Shown: one piece after another, positions 41,180-50,886 of the stretch
Position numbering within the stretch: the first letter of the stretch is position 1
Layout: each line of letters opens with the position of its first letter
Assembly (NCBI GenBank): GCA_017527675.1
Contig: JAFXPU010000024.1
Location: forward strand, 62,001-126,000
Origin: Bacilli bacterium
GTDB lineage: Bacteria > Bacillota_I > Bacilli_A > RF39 > UBA660
Direction: 5' to 3'
DNA: 64,000 nucleotides
Made by a program: the position numbers and the translations under genes
The notes under the pieces: generated by a model
The model's input: the letters and a program-made list of their open reading frames with translations, nothing else
The model's database searches: none
What the model was told of the DNA's origin: nothing

Positions 41180-42493
41180 ATGAAGTATTATTTAATAGGT
41201 ATCAAAGGAGCGGGTATGAGTGCTCTTGCTATGTTACTTTATGATTTAGGATATGAAGTAGCAGGTTATGATGATGCAAAGGAACATCGTTTTACAGAAG
41301 ATAAATTAATTGAAAAAGGTATTAAAATTTATACGGATCCAAATGACTACATGGATAAGGATACTATTGTTGTTAAATCAACAGCCATTTTTGCTGATCA
41401 TGCTGAACTTGCTAAAGCAGCTTCTTTAGGCGTTGATGTTTATGAATATCATGAAATGTTAGGTAAGTTAACTCAAAAATTAGATACAGTATGTATTTCT
41501 GGTTGTCATGGTAAAACAACTACAACAGCAATGCTTACTCACATTCTTCTTGATGAAGGTGATTGTAACTATATAATTGGTGATGGCCGTGGACATGGTA
41601 CTAAAGAATCAAAGAGATTTGTCTTAGAATCATGTGAATATAAAAGACATTTTCTTGCTTATACACCGGAATATGTAATTATTACTAATATTGATTTAGA
41701 TCATACTGATTATTATAAATCAATTGATGATATGATTTTAGCTTATCAAGAGTTTGCTAATAAAGCTACCAAGATGGCTATTGTATGTGGAGATGATCCA
41801 TATACTCATACATTAGAATTAAATCGTCCAATTTACTACTATGGTATTGAAGATGATAATGATATTCAAGCACGTAATATTGATTATCGTAATGATGGAA
41901 CATCTTTTGATGTCTTTATCGAAGATGAGTATTATGGCCATTTTGATTTACCTTTATTTGGTAAACATATGCTTTTAAATGCTTTAGCTGTTATAGGTGT
42001 ATGTTTCTATGAGAGAAAAGATGCTAAAGAAGTAGCTAAGTCTTTAAAAACATTTAAGGGTGCTGAAAGAAGATTTAAAGAAACATTTATTGGTAATAAT
42101 GTTATTATTGATGATTATGCTCATCATCCAGCTGAAGTTAGAGTTACTATTAAAGCTGCTCGTCAAAAATATCCAGATAAAAAAATAATAGCTATATTTA
42201 AAGCTCATACATTTTCTCGTGTTGTAGAATTTGCTGATGATTTCGCTAAAGCTTTAAATTTAGCGGATAAAGCTTACGTTATGGATATTAATTATGATAG
42301 GGAACATAAAGAAGATTTTCCTGGTGTAGATGCTTATACTATTATAAATAAACTAGATAATGGTGATTATATTGAACAAGGTATGGCTGATAAGTTGCTT
42401 CAATATGATAATGCTGTATTATTATTTATGAGTAGTAAAGAAATTTATATTTTACAGCAAGAATATATGGATTTACTAAAAAAAGAAAACTAG
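41180..42493 (+). CDS. murC: UDP-N-acetylmuramate--L-alanine ligase
   Basis: 437 residues, normal for MurC. It adds the first amino acid to the wall precursor in the cytosol. The N-terminal Rossmann part has YYLIGIKGAGMSALAMLL. The ATP site is ISGCHGKTTTTAM, the central domain has TNIDLDHTDYY, and IDDYAHHPAEV begins the C-terminal domain. GAAGGTGAT precedes the ATG. It is far from mraY/ftsW, so the wall genes are scattered. Confidence 0.95.
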   Translation: MKYYLIGIKGAGMSALAMLLYDLGYEVAGYDDAKEHRFTEDKLIEKGIKIYTDPNDYMDKDTIVVKSTAIFADHAELAKAASLGVDVYEYHEMLGKLTQKLDTVCISGCHGKTTTTAMLTHILLDEGDCNYIIGDGRGHGTKESKRFVLESCEYKRHFLAYTPEYVIITNIDLDHTDYYKSIDDMILAYQEFANKATKMAIVCGDDPYTHTLELNRPIYYYGIEDDNDIQARNIDYRNDGTSFDVFIEDEYYGHFDLPLFGKHMLLNALAVIGVCFYERKDAKEVAKSLKTFKGAERRFKETFIGNNVIIDDYAHHPAEVRVTIKAARQKYPDKKIIAIFKAHTFSRVVEFADDFAKALNLADKAYVMDINYDREHKEDFPGVDAYTIINKLDNGDYIEQGMADKLLQYDNAVLLFMSSKEIYILQQEYMDLLKKEN

Positions 42494-42543
42494 CCTTTTC
42501 TTTTTTTTTGGTTTTTGTTATAATTAATAATGAGGTTGATAAG

Positions 42544-44166
42544 ATGGATAGTAGGGAACATATTGAGTATGAGGAATATAAAGAAGAATTAGATGTTTTT
42601 ATTTCTCAAGCGAAAGAAAAAAGAACTTCTCTAGTTAATGAAGATAATAAAGAAGATAAGCTTACCTTAGATGATTCTGATACAATCGATGTTGATGATA
42701 TAATTATTACACATTTTGATAGCGATAAAGAAGAAAAAATGCCTATAAAAAAATTACCTATAAAAAAGATTAAACAAAAGAATACAGGTGATTTATTAAG
42801 CAAGAATAGTAGTATTAAACTTGCTTTAATAACATTACTATTTATACCTGGTTTATTTGTTCTATTTATGATAGGTAAACATAGTAGCTATTTAATTAGA
42901 GTACCATTTTTCTTTATTATTATCCTATTACTTGTAGGTTTAACTATATTATTTGGTTATAGTATATATTGTTATAAAAATAGTGATGGAGAACGCAAAA
43001 GATTATTTAAAAAATTTGTAAGATCATTATTAATTGCTTTTTATACATTATATATTCTAGGATGTATAGTTTTTACATTATTATTATATGGGCCAAATAA
43101 AAAGTTTAAGGACTGGTTTGTTACAACAGCTATGTCTTCAATGAATCATCAATATTTATGTAAATGGTTCTATGGAGAAAAGGATATTAAAGATGTTCAA
43201 AAACGTAATCACGTTGTAGAACCAAAAGGAAGTACTGATCCATCAAAAATTAATACTAAACCAAAAGAAGAGGAACCAGAAAAGGAACCTGAATATAATG
43301 AATATGAAAAGCAAATAATGATTCATGAAAAAGATGAACGTTATAAAATTGTTACTTTTGAAGTAAATGGAGCTACAGCATATTTAGCAGCTATTTATGA
43401 TCCTGCTGATATTTCTGTTGAGATAACTAAGGATTTATTCCAGACAGGTGAATATGCAACTAGTATGGCAGCTCGTACACCTGGTTCATATTTGGGTATA
43501 AATGCTGGCGGTTTTATTGATAATGGAACACGTCAAGGTTATGGTCAATTTCCAAATGGTATTGTTATTGTTGATAAACAAATAATAACTAATAATGAAT
43601 ATGGTGTAACAACATCCGAGGGTGGAATTATTGGTTTAACTGATGATAATGTTTTAGTACTACTTAAAGATAAAACAGCTGAGGAAGCTATTCAAATGGG
43701 TGTTCGTGATGCAGTATCATGGGGACCATTCTTAATTGTTAATGGAGAAAAAGCTGAAGTTTATGGAAATGGTGGCTGGGGCGGTGGAGCTCGTACAGCT
43801 ATTGGTCAAAGACAAGATGGAACAATTTTATTCTTGGTTGTTGACTCTGATCCATATCGTACTAAAGGTGCTCAAATGAATGATTTAGTTGAAATAATGG
43901 CAAATTATGGTGCCTATAATGCAACTAATCTTGATGGTGGTACATCTGCTGTTATGGTTGCTCCAAGGAATGTAGCTATTAATACATATGGACGTGATTG
44001 TCATGACTATTTTAGTGATTCATTCTGTTATATAAATGATCCAATTTCAGCCGAAGGATATCATCGTACAAGATATATTGCTACTACTTTTATAGCATCA
44101 TATATTCCTTCAAATGATAATGAAAAAGATACAAAGAAAGATACTAAAAAAGATGCAAAAAAATAA
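42544..44166 (+). CDS. Membrane-anchored phosphodiester glycosidase (NAGPA domain)
   Basis: 540 residues from the ATG at 42544, after GAGG. A charged cytosolic part of about 85 residues is followed by three membrane segments (about 95-190), a linker rich in Lys, Pro and Glu, and a C-terminal NAGPA domain. That domain shows GSYLGINAGGF, the FPNGIVI strand, SWGPFLIVNG, GGARTAIGQRQDG and the closing ATNLDGGTSAVMV. Family members cleave phosphodiester-linked sugars at the cell surface. A KDTKKDTKKDAKK repeat ends the protein. Confidence 0.88.
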   Translation: MDSREHIEYEEYKEELDVFISQAKEKRTSLVNEDNKEDKLTLDDSDTIDVDDIIITHFDSDKEEKMPIKKLPIKKIKQKNTGDLLSKNSSIKLALITLLFIPGLFVLFMIGKHSSYLIRVPFFFIIILLLVGLTILFGYSIYCYKNSDGERKRLFKKFVRSLLIAFYTLYILGCIVFTLLLYGPNKKFKDWFVTTAMSSMNHQYLCKWFYGEKDIKDVQKRNHVVEPKGSTDPSKINTKPKEEEPEKEPEYNEYEKQIMIHEKDERYKIVTFEVNGATAYLAAIYDPADISVEITKDLFQTGEYATSMAARTPGSYLGINAGGFIDNGTRQGYGQFPNGIVIVDKQIITNNEYGVTTSEGGIIGLTDDNVLVLLKDKTAEEAIQMGVRDAVSWGPFLIVNGEKAEVYGNGGWGGGARTAIGQRQDGTILFLVVDSDPYRTKGAQMNDLVEIMANYGAYNATNLDGGTSAVMVAPRNVAINTYGRDCHDYFSDSFCYINDPISAEGYHRTRYIATTFIASYIPSNDNEKDTKKDTKKDAKK

Positions 44167-44184
44167 AAGCCTTAAAGGCTTTTT
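44165..44184. terminator. Bidirectional terminator before rnhC
   Basis: AAAAGCCTT pairs with AAGGCTTTT between two convergent genes. Confidence 0.85.
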
Positions 44185-45127
44185 ATTTTTGGTTTAATAT
44201 TTTTTCAGTATTTTTAAAATTATATTTAGCTACATCTTTTAATTTATCTTTACCATATTTCTTAACGATTTCAATTCCAGCTTCATCAACTAAATTGGAA
44301 GCTCCCTTAGGTAAGAACATGTCTAGTTTTTCACCTAATTTATCAAACTCTTGAATAAATATATAACGGGCTATTAATGATGCACAAGCAACAGCTAGTG
44401 ATTTAGTTTCACCTTTAGTCATAAATGTTATATTTCTAACTACATTTGGACTATCTTTTAAATATGAATAATAAACATATGGTTTAGCAAATTCATCAAC
44501 AATGATATAATCATAATCTTTAACTTCGCTTCTTAAATTAAACAACACTTTATTATGTAAAATAGCTTTTAATTTATTCATATTAGTATTTTCATTATAA
44601 CGTTCATTATATTCTTTATTTGTTAATATTAAACTTTTATAATGAATCTTTTTAATAAATTGAGGTACAACTTTTATTATTTGATCATCAGTCATTTTTT
44701 TAGAATCTTTAACACCAATTCCTTCTAAATATGGAATATCTTCTTTTTTAACATAGGCTGCAGCAACTACAATAGGACCAAAGTAATCACCGGTACCAAC
44801 TTCATCAGAACCAATTGCTGATGAATGATATATTTTAGGATCTACATAAATATCATCCTTTTTAGTTTTTTCTTTATTTTCACTATTAGATACTTCAACC
44901 TTTTTAAGAGGATTTAAGTGTCTTTCACGTTCTATCCACATATTAGCGGATATATCTGCTGAAATACCTTGAAATACAGCTTTACCTGATTCATATAAAG
45001 TAACAACAGTATCAGCATCATCTGCTTGAAATACAGCATATGGTGGCGTTTTAGGACGTTTATAATCAGCAAAGAATTCTTCCATTTCTTTTTTAGTGTT
45101 TTCTGATACTTTTACGGTTATTGTCAT
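44183..45127 (-). CDS. rnhC: Ribonuclease HIII
   Basis: 314 residues. The enzyme degrades RNA in RNA-DNA hybrids. The N-terminal TBP-like domain of about 80 residues, typical of RNase HIII, is present. The catalytic domain has IGSDEVGTGDYFGP (DE pair), IVDEFAKPY and the last acidic site in SLAVACASLIARY. The start follows GGTGAT. Confidence 0.95.
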   Translation of the reverse strand: MTITVKVSENTKKEMEEFFADYKRPKTPPYAVFQADDADTVVTLYESGKAVFQGISADISANMWIERERHLNPLKKVEVSNSENKEKTKKDDIYVDPKIYHSSAIGSDEVGTGDYFGPIVVAAAYVKKEDIPYLEGIGVKDSKKMTDDQIIKVVPQFIKKIHYKSLILTNKEYNERYNENTNMNKLKAILHNKVLFNLRSEVKDYDYIIVDEFAKPYVYYSYLKDSPNVVRNITFMTKGETKSLAVACASLIARYIFIQEFDKLGEKLDMFLPKGASNLVDEAGIEIVKKYGKDKLKDVAKYNFKNTEKILNQK

Positions 45128-45206
45128 TTTATCACCTAAACTTATTTTATCATATTCTCGCTTTTTTTTATACTAGTTTTATGATATAATTTTTTTAGGT
45201 GATAAT

Positions 45207-45860
45207 ATGATAATAGATATTTTGATTATTTTGTTAATTATTAGTGGTGGTTGTATAGGAGCAGCTCGTGGTTTTACTAAACAAGCTGTTACTATGGTTG
45301 GATTTATTCTTGTTTTAGTTTTATCCTTCCTATTTAAAGATATGTTAGCAAATTTACTTTTAAACATTTGCCCATTCTTTAAATTTAAGGGATTAACTAG
45401 TTTAAATATTTTATTATATGAATCTTTAAGTTTATTAATTTTAGTGGCAATATTTAGTTCACTTTTAAATGTATTAATAAACCTAACATCAATATTTGAA
45501 AAGTTTTTAAATGCTACAGTTGTTTTAGGCGTTGCATCTAAATTACTAGGTTTTGTTTTAGGATGTATTGAATATATTGCTATTAGTTTTATTGTTTTAA
45601 CATTATTAACAATTAAAATTGATATTAGTGATGCTAAAGTATCTAATTATATTTTAAATCATACACCAGGTCTTTCTAATGTATGTAATAATACAATTAA
45701 AACAATTAATGATATTAATGATTTAAAGGAAAAATATAAAGATACTGAAAATGAACAAGCTCAATTAAATCGTGATATGTTAGAATTAATGATTAAAAAT
45801 AAAGTAATTAGTCAAGAAAAGGCTGACGAATTGGTTGATAAAAATAAATTAAAGATGTAG
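45207..45860 (+). CDS. CvpA-family membrane protein
   Basis: 217 residues with four membrane segments. The start IIDILIILLIISGGCIGAARGFTKQAV matches the CvpA pattern, including Arg-Gly-Phe after the first span. CvpA proteins have been linked to colicin V production and envelope stability; their biochemical role is unclear. The divergent rnhC gene lies upstream and rsmE follows 6 bases downstream. Confidence 0.85.
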   Translation: MIIDILIILLIISGGCIGAARGFTKQAVTMVGFILVLVLSFLFKDMLANLLLNICPFFKFKGLTSLNILLYESLSLLILVAIFSSLLNVLINLTSIFEKFLNATVVLGVASKLLGFVLGCIEYIAISFIVLTLLTIKIDISDAKVSNYILNHTPGLSNVCNNTIKTINDINDLKEKYKDTENEQAQLNRDMLELMIKNKVISQEKADELVDKNKLKM

Positions 45861-45866
45861 GTATTT

Positions 45867-46577
45867 ATGCAAAGATATTTCGCGAATGATAGAAAAGATA
45901 ACTTATTTATTTTAAATGATAGTGATTTATATCATATTAGGGTAGTTATGCGTATGAAAGAAAATGAACATGTTGAAGTTGTTTACAATGAACATGTTTA
46001 TTTATGCTGTATACATTTTGTAAATAATGATGTAAATATAGAGTTGGTTGAAGAATTAAAAATTGATTTAAATAGGGAACCATATGTAGTACTTATTATG
46101 CCATTTTTAAAAGAAACTAAGATGGATTTAATACTACAAAAAGCTACTGAATTGGGTGTTGATGAAATACTTTTAACTGAATTTGAAAGATCTATTGTTA
46201 AGATAGAGGAAAAGAAAAAAGAATCTAAGTTAGTACGTTGGAGTCGTATTATGAAAGAGGCTTCTGAACAGTCTATGCGTATTAATATTCCTAATATTAG
46301 TATAGTAAATAAAAAGGAAGTTTTAAAACTTGATGGTTTAAAGATTCTATGTAGTACAGAAGAAAAGCAAAATAACATTAAAAATGTTTTGAAAAATCAT
46401 CATAATTATGCTAAAATACTTATAGTAATTGGACCAGAGGGTGGCATCTCACCAAAAGAGGAAGAAGAGTATGCTGATAATGGTTTTATAAAAACAACTT
46501 TAGGTAATCAAATACTTCGTGTTGAAACTGTACCTTTATTTGTTTTAAGTAACATACGTTATGAAAATATGGAGTGA
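45867..46577 (+). CDS. rsmE: 16S rRNA m3U1498 methyltransferase
   Basis: 236 residues. RsmE methylates U1498 of 16S rRNA. The PUA-like N-terminus is followed by the knotted SPOUT domain. LQKATELGVDEILLTEFERS, RIMKEASEQSMR, VIGPEGGISPKE and LGNQILRVET are all standard RsmE motifs. It sits between cvpA and an unknown membrane gene in one transcription unit. Confidence 0.95.
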   Translation: MQRYFANDRKDNLFILNDSDLYHIRVVMRMKENEHVEVVYNEHVYLCCIHFVNNDVNIELVEELKIDLNREPYVVLIMPFLKETKMDLILQKATELGVDEILLTEFERSIVKIEEKKKESKLVRWSRIMKEASEQSMRINIPNISIVNKKEVLKLDGLKILCSTEEKQNNIKNVLKNHHNYAKILIVIGPEGGISPKEEEEYADNGFIKTTLGNQILRVETVPLFVLSNIRYENME

Positions 46578-46581
46578 TTTT

Positions 46582-47391
46582 ATGGAAGATATATATAATT
46601 ATATTTTAGATAATATTTATATTTTTTGTTTGCTTTTAATCTTAGTTTTTGTTCTTATTATTTTTATTATGTATTTAGTTAAATGCAGTAATGGTAGAAA
46701 AACGGATAAGGAGTTTATTGATCCAACTTTAAAATCTAAAGATGAGTTAGAAAAAATAAGTGACGAAGAAATTGAAAAAAGGGTAATAGAAGAATATAAA
46801 GAGGAAACTAGAGAATTAGACGAAAAATTAGACAAATTAAAAGAAAATTATAAAGATAATACATCTGTTGAAGAAATAATTGATTCTTTAAAAGATGCAA
46901 AAGAAAAAGTTGCTAGTGAAGAATTAAAAAAATTTGAAGATGAACAAGAAGAAAATGCTATTATTAGTTATAAACAATTAGTGGATGCTGTTAAAGGTAA
47001 TAACCAATCAGTTGACACAATTAAAGAGGAAAAAGAAACTAATGATACTAAAAATTTAATTGAAAAATATGAAAATTTAAACATGGAAATAGATGAAGAG
47101 CCAGTTGTTGAAAAAGATGAGAAAAAAGATTATTCATATAAGCCAAATGAATTTATTTCACCGGTATTTGGTCGTATGGATTCATCTCACGTTAAATATC
47201 GTGAAGGTTTATCTTATACGGATAAATTAAAAGAAGAACCTGTTAAAGAAACAAGAAGTTATTATGAAGAAGAGTATGAAGAACAAAAACCAACAAGAAC
47301 TCGTACTAATTATGATTCTTTTACTCGTACAACTAAGATGGATTCAGAAGAATTTTTAAAAAATTTAAAAGAGTTTAGAAGAAATTTATAA
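46582..47391 (+). CDS. Membrane-anchored coiled-coil protein
   Basis: 269 residues from the ATG at 46582, after GGAGTG. One membrane span at about 10-32 is followed by a very charged Glu/Lys-rich coiled region of about 150 residues. The tail is disordered and Arg/Thr/Tyr-rich with FISPVFGRMDSSHVKYREGL. Layout and composition resemble cytosolic scaffold or division proteins, but I cannot name it. Confidence 0.6.
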   Translation: MEDIYNYILDNIYIFCLLLILVFVLIIFIMYLVKCSNGRKTDKEFIDPTLKSKDELEKISDEEIEKRVIEEYKEETRELDEKLDKLKENYKDNTSVEEIIDSLKDAKEKVASEELKKFEDEQEENAIISYKQLVDAVKGNNQSVDTIKEEKETNDTKNLIEKYENLNMEIDEEPVVEKDEKKDYSYKPNEFISPVFGRMDSSHVKYREGLSYTDKLKEEPVKETRSYYEEEYEEQKPTRTRTNYDSFTRTTKMDSEEFLKNLKEFRRNL

Positions 47392-47412
47392 AAGACATTT
47401 ATGTCTTTTTTT
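47390..47412 (+). terminator. Hairpin before mtaB
   Basis: AAAAGACAT pairs with ATGTCTTTT and leads to T7. The mtaB ribosome-binding site comes directly after it. Confidence 0.75.
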
Positions 47413-47422
47413 GGAGGATTAA

Positions 47423-48688
47423 ATGAAGTTTTATATTGCTACATTAGGTTGTAAGGTTAATACTTATGAATCTAATTATATTAATGACGAATTAGTAAAT
47501 AATGGATACATAGCCGCATCAAAAATGGAAGATGCGGATATTTGCATTGTTAATACTTGTACAGTTACTAATACTTCAGATAATAAATCCTTAAAAGTTA
47601 TAAGACAAATAAGAAGAAATAATCCTAAATGTATTTTAATAGTTATGGGATGTATGATACAGGTATATAAAGATATTGAATCAATAGATGCTGATATTAT
47701 TATTGGTAATACTTATAAAAATAAAATAGTTGATTTAATAAACGAATTTAAAGAAAATAAAAAGAAGATAATTAGAATAAATGATTTATCTTCTTCAACT
47801 TTTGAAACAATGGTTTTAAATAATTTTTTACATGTGCGTGCTTTTGTTAAAATAGAAGATGGCTGTGAAAATTTTTGTTCTTATTGTATTATTCCTTATG
47901 CTAGAGGACCAGTTAGAAGTAAGGATAAGGATTTAATTATTGATGAAATCAAAACTTTAATAAAAAAGGGACATGAAGAAATTGTTTTAACAGGTATTCA
48001 TACAGGACATTATGGTTCTGATTTAAAAGATTATAATTTTGCTAAATTATTAAGTGAGATAGTTAAAATAGATGGTTTAAAAAGACTTAGAATATCATCT
48101 ATTGAGATAACAGAAATAACGGATGAAGTAATGGATATTATTAGGAATAATCCAGTTATTGTTGATCATATGCATATACCACTTCAATCCGGTTCTAATA
48201 CTATTTTGAAATTAATGAATAGAAAGTATGATAAAGAATACTTTATTGATAAAATTAATCAGCTAAGAGCAATTAGGCCAGATATTTCAATTACAACGGA
48301 TATTATTGTAGGTTTTCCAGGTGAAACTGATGAATTGTTTAAAGAGACTTTAGAAACTGTAGATAAAATTAAGTTTTCTAAAATACATGTTTTTCCATTT
48401 TCTTTAAGAAATGGTACTAAGGCTGAAGAATTACCAAATCACATAGATCAAGTAACTAAGAAAAATAGAGTACGCAAATTAATTGATATTAGTACTAATT
48501 TAGAAATAGAATATGCTAAGAAATTTATAGGTAAAAAAGTAACGTATATTCCAGAAACATATAAAGATGGTTATTTATATGGTCATACAGGTAATTATTT
48601 ATACATTAAAGAAAAAGGGGATAGATGTGATTTGTATACTGAAAAAGAAAAGATAATTGAAGATGTTGATTATCCTTATTGCATATAA
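47423..48688 (+). CDS. mtaB: tRNA t6A37 methylthiotransferase
   Basis: 421 residues. MtaB turns t6A into ms2t6A at position 37 of tRNAs that read ANN codons. The N-terminal MTTase domain has TLGCKVNTYES and IVNTCTVTNTSD with the cluster Cys residues. The radical SAM site is EDGCENFCSYCIIPYARGPVRS (Cys-x3-Cys-x2-Cys). HIPLQSGSNTIL and the C-terminal TRAM-like part follow. GGAGG precedes the ATG. Confidence 0.95.
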   Translation: MKFYIATLGCKVNTYESNYINDELVNNGYIAASKMEDADICIVNTCTVTNTSDNKSLKVIRQIRRNNPKCILIVMGCMIQVYKDIESIDADIIIGNTYKNKIVDLINEFKENKKKIIRINDLSSSTFETMVLNNFLHVRAFVKIEDGCENFCSYCIIPYARGPVRSKDKDLIIDEIKTLIKKGHEEIVLTGIHTGHYGSDLKDYNFAKLLSEIVKIDGLKRLRISSIEITEITDEVMDIIRNNPVIVDHMHIPLQSGSNTILKLMNRKYDKEYFIDKINQLRAIRPDISITTDIIVGFPGETDELFKETLETVDKIKFSKIHVFPFSLRNGTKAEELPNHIDQVTKKNRVRKLIDISTNLEIEYAKKFIGKKVTYIPETYKDGYLYGHTGNYLYIKEKGDRCDLYTEKEKIIEDVDYPYCI

Positions 48689-48714
48689 AAAAAGACTTTG
48701 AAAGTCTTTTTTTT
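48687..48714. terminator. Bidirectional terminator after mtaB
   Basis: AAAGACTTT and AAAGTCTTT form a stem with A and T runs on either side. Confidence 0.85.
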
Positions 48715-49195
48715 ATCCAGCTATCAAAAACCACTCGCCATCAAAATCACAATACCATAATTCTTCTATTTCACCATTATGTTCATTTTCTGACCCTTTA
48801 ACAGACATTGTTCCTTCAACTTGGTAACATTCTTTCATTTGTTTGTCTGTCTTATACACTCTTTTTAATGCATCATTGTTTTCTTTTAACCATTCATCAT
48901 CCATTTTTGTTTTACCCGTAACTTTAATTTCCATTTTTACGTTAGATCCGTAATATGATTTTTGTTCATTAATATCTTCTTTTGACATATGTTCATCAAT
49001 AACATCAAACATAAAATCAGGGAATATTTCTTTTAATAATTCAGGTTTTTCTTCATTATATGCTTTTTCATATAATTTAACTAAATCTTCTAAAGATTTT
49101 TTCTTATTCTCTTTTTTTCCTCCAAGAGAAATACTACATCCAGTTAATGACACAAGTATAATGGCAACAAATAAAACACTAAGTATTTTTTTCAT
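48713..49195 (-). CDS. Lipoprotein
   Basis: 160 residues. A signal peptide ends in the lipobox SLTGC (Cys20), so the mature part is anchored outside the membrane. The mature domain of about 130 residues has the helix-then-strands pattern of NTF2-like or DUF4878-like lipoproteins, an impression only. It stands alone with its own ribosome-binding site (AGGAGG). Confidence 0.7.
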   Translation of the reverse strand: MKKILSVLFVAIILVSLTGCSISLGGKKENKKKSLEDLVKLYEKAYNEEKPELLKEIFPDFMFDVIDEHMSKEDINEQKSYYGSNVKMEIKVTGKTKMDDEWLKENNDALKRVYKTDKQMKECYQVEGTMSVKGSENEHNGEIEELWYCDFDGEWFLIAG

Positions 49196-49281
49196 TTAAC
49201 TCCTCCTTATTATCTACAATATAACACATCTATATTTCTTAAACAATAAATTTTAAAAAAAAGAAAAACAAAGTGTAAACA

Positions 49282-49305
49282 AAAAAAGACTTAAAAGTCT
49301 TTTTA
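49282..49305 (-). terminator. Terminator of the DUF1846 gene
   Basis: AAAAAGACTT pairs with AAGTCTTTTT, and on the minus strand a T-run follows. Confidence 0.8.
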
Positions 49306-50775
49306 TTTAACAATATGATCATCATAGAAACATGGTTCACATGTTAAGTTAATTTTTAATTTTTTAAAGATTCTTAAATCTTCACCTTCAACAATATATG
49401 TTGCGTGAGCATTTAAATTAGATAAAGCACCTAATTTACTTAAGGCTTCTTCTGTAACTGGATTTGTAACTGAACAAATGGATAGAGCAATTAGTACTTC
49501 ATTTGCTGTTAAAACATTATGATCTTTTAAAGATGTATTTTTAAGTTTTAAAATTGGCTCTAAAACATTAGGTGAAAGTAATAATACTTTATCATCAATG
49601 TTTGATAATTCTTTTACAGCATTTAAAATTAATGAACTAGCAGGAGATAACAAATTAGTTTCTTTTCCAGTAATAGTTTTGCCATTTGGTAAAGTTAAAG
49701 CTATAACTCTTTTTTGTTCTTTTTCTTGTTTTTCTAAAGCAACTCTTCTTTCTTTAATATAATCTTCATCAATACCAAGTTCATTCATTAATAATTTAAT
49801 ACGTTCTGCAGCATCAGCATCAGAACCATTTAATTTATAATCAGTCATTGCTTGATAGTATCTACGCACTATTTCATGAGTTGCAGCTTCTTTAACAACA
49901 TCATCATCATAAATACATTTGCTAATTGAGTTAACACCCATATCAGTAGGTGACTTATAAATATCCTCACCAGTTATTTTATTCAAAATATTTTTTAGAA
50001 CAGGGAATATCTCTAAATCACGATTGTAGTTAACTGCTGATATGCCATAAGCATCCAAATGAAAATTATCTATCATATTAACATCTTTTAAATCAGCTGT
50101 AGCAGCTTCATAAGCCATATTAACCGGATGTTTAAGTGGTAATGACCAAACAGGGAATGTTTCAAATTTAGCATATCCTGCCTTAACACCACGTTTATGT
50201 TCATGATATAGTTGAGATAAACATGTTGCAAGTTTTCCTGAACATGGACCTGGAGCATTTACAACAACAAGTGGTTTAGTTGTTTCAATATATGGATTAG
50301 CTCCATATCCTTCTTCAGATACAATTGTATCTATATCAGTTGGATAACCTTTTGTTGGTCTATGAATATAAGTCTTAACATTCATATTTTTTAATTTTTC
50401 TTGGAATCTTTCAACGCTTGGTTGATCTTTATATAGAGTAATAACTACGCTATTAATACTTATTCCAAGATTAGTTAAAGATTTTATTAATCTTATAACT
50501 TCTATATCGTAACTGATACCATGATCAGCTCTTATCTTTTTTCTTTCAATATCAGCTGCATTTATACAAAATATTACTTCAGCTTGATCCTTTAATTCTT
50601 CAAGTAATCTTATTTTAGCATTTAGTTCAAAACCAGGTAAAACTCTAAGTGCATGATAGTCATCAAAAAGTTTACCTCCAAACTCTAAATATAACTTATC
50701 AAACATGGCAATTCTCTTTTTAATTGTCTCTGTTTGTAATTTAACATATAACTCATTATCAAACCCTTTTTTCAT
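49303..50775 (-). CDS. DUF1846-family protein
   Basis: 490 residues, the normal size for DUF1846. Typical features are the start KKGFDNELYVKLQTETIKKR, the HALRVLPGFE segment, the NAPGPCSGKLATCLSQLYHE stretch with a nucleotide-binding look, and the closing ATYIVEGEDLRIFKKL. The family is widespread in Bacillota and has no firm function. AGGAGG precedes the ATG. Confidence 0.9.
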   Translation of the reverse strand: MKKGFDNELYVKLQTETIKKRIAMFDKLYLEFGGKLFDDYHALRVLPGFELNAKIRLLEELKDQAEVIFCINAADIERKKIRADHGISYDIEVIRLIKSLTNLGISINSVVITLYKDQPSVERFQEKLKNMNVKTYIHRPTKGYPTDIDTIVSEEGYGANPYIETTKPLVVVNAPGPCSGKLATCLSQLYHEHKRGVKAGYAKFETFPVWSLPLKHPVNMAYEAATADLKDVNMIDNFHLDAYGISAVNYNRDLEIFPVLKNILNKITGEDIYKSPTDMGVNSISKCIYDDDVVKEAATHEIVRRYYQAMTDYKLNGSDADAAERIKLLMNELGIDEDYIKERRVALEKQEKEQKRVIALTLPNGKTITGKETNLLSPASSLILNAVKELSNIDDKVLLLSPNVLEPILKLKNTSLKDHNVLTANEVLIALSICSVTNPVTEEALSKLGALSNLNAHATYIVEGEDLRIFKKLKINLTCEPCFYDDHIVK

Positions 50776-50886
50776 ACAATCCTCCTACAAAAATAATTAT
50801 AATATTATTGTTTTTTTGAGTCAATAATTATTTGACATTTAGCCTAAATAATAATATAATTATTAGTAGTTATGGAGGTTTTGCTC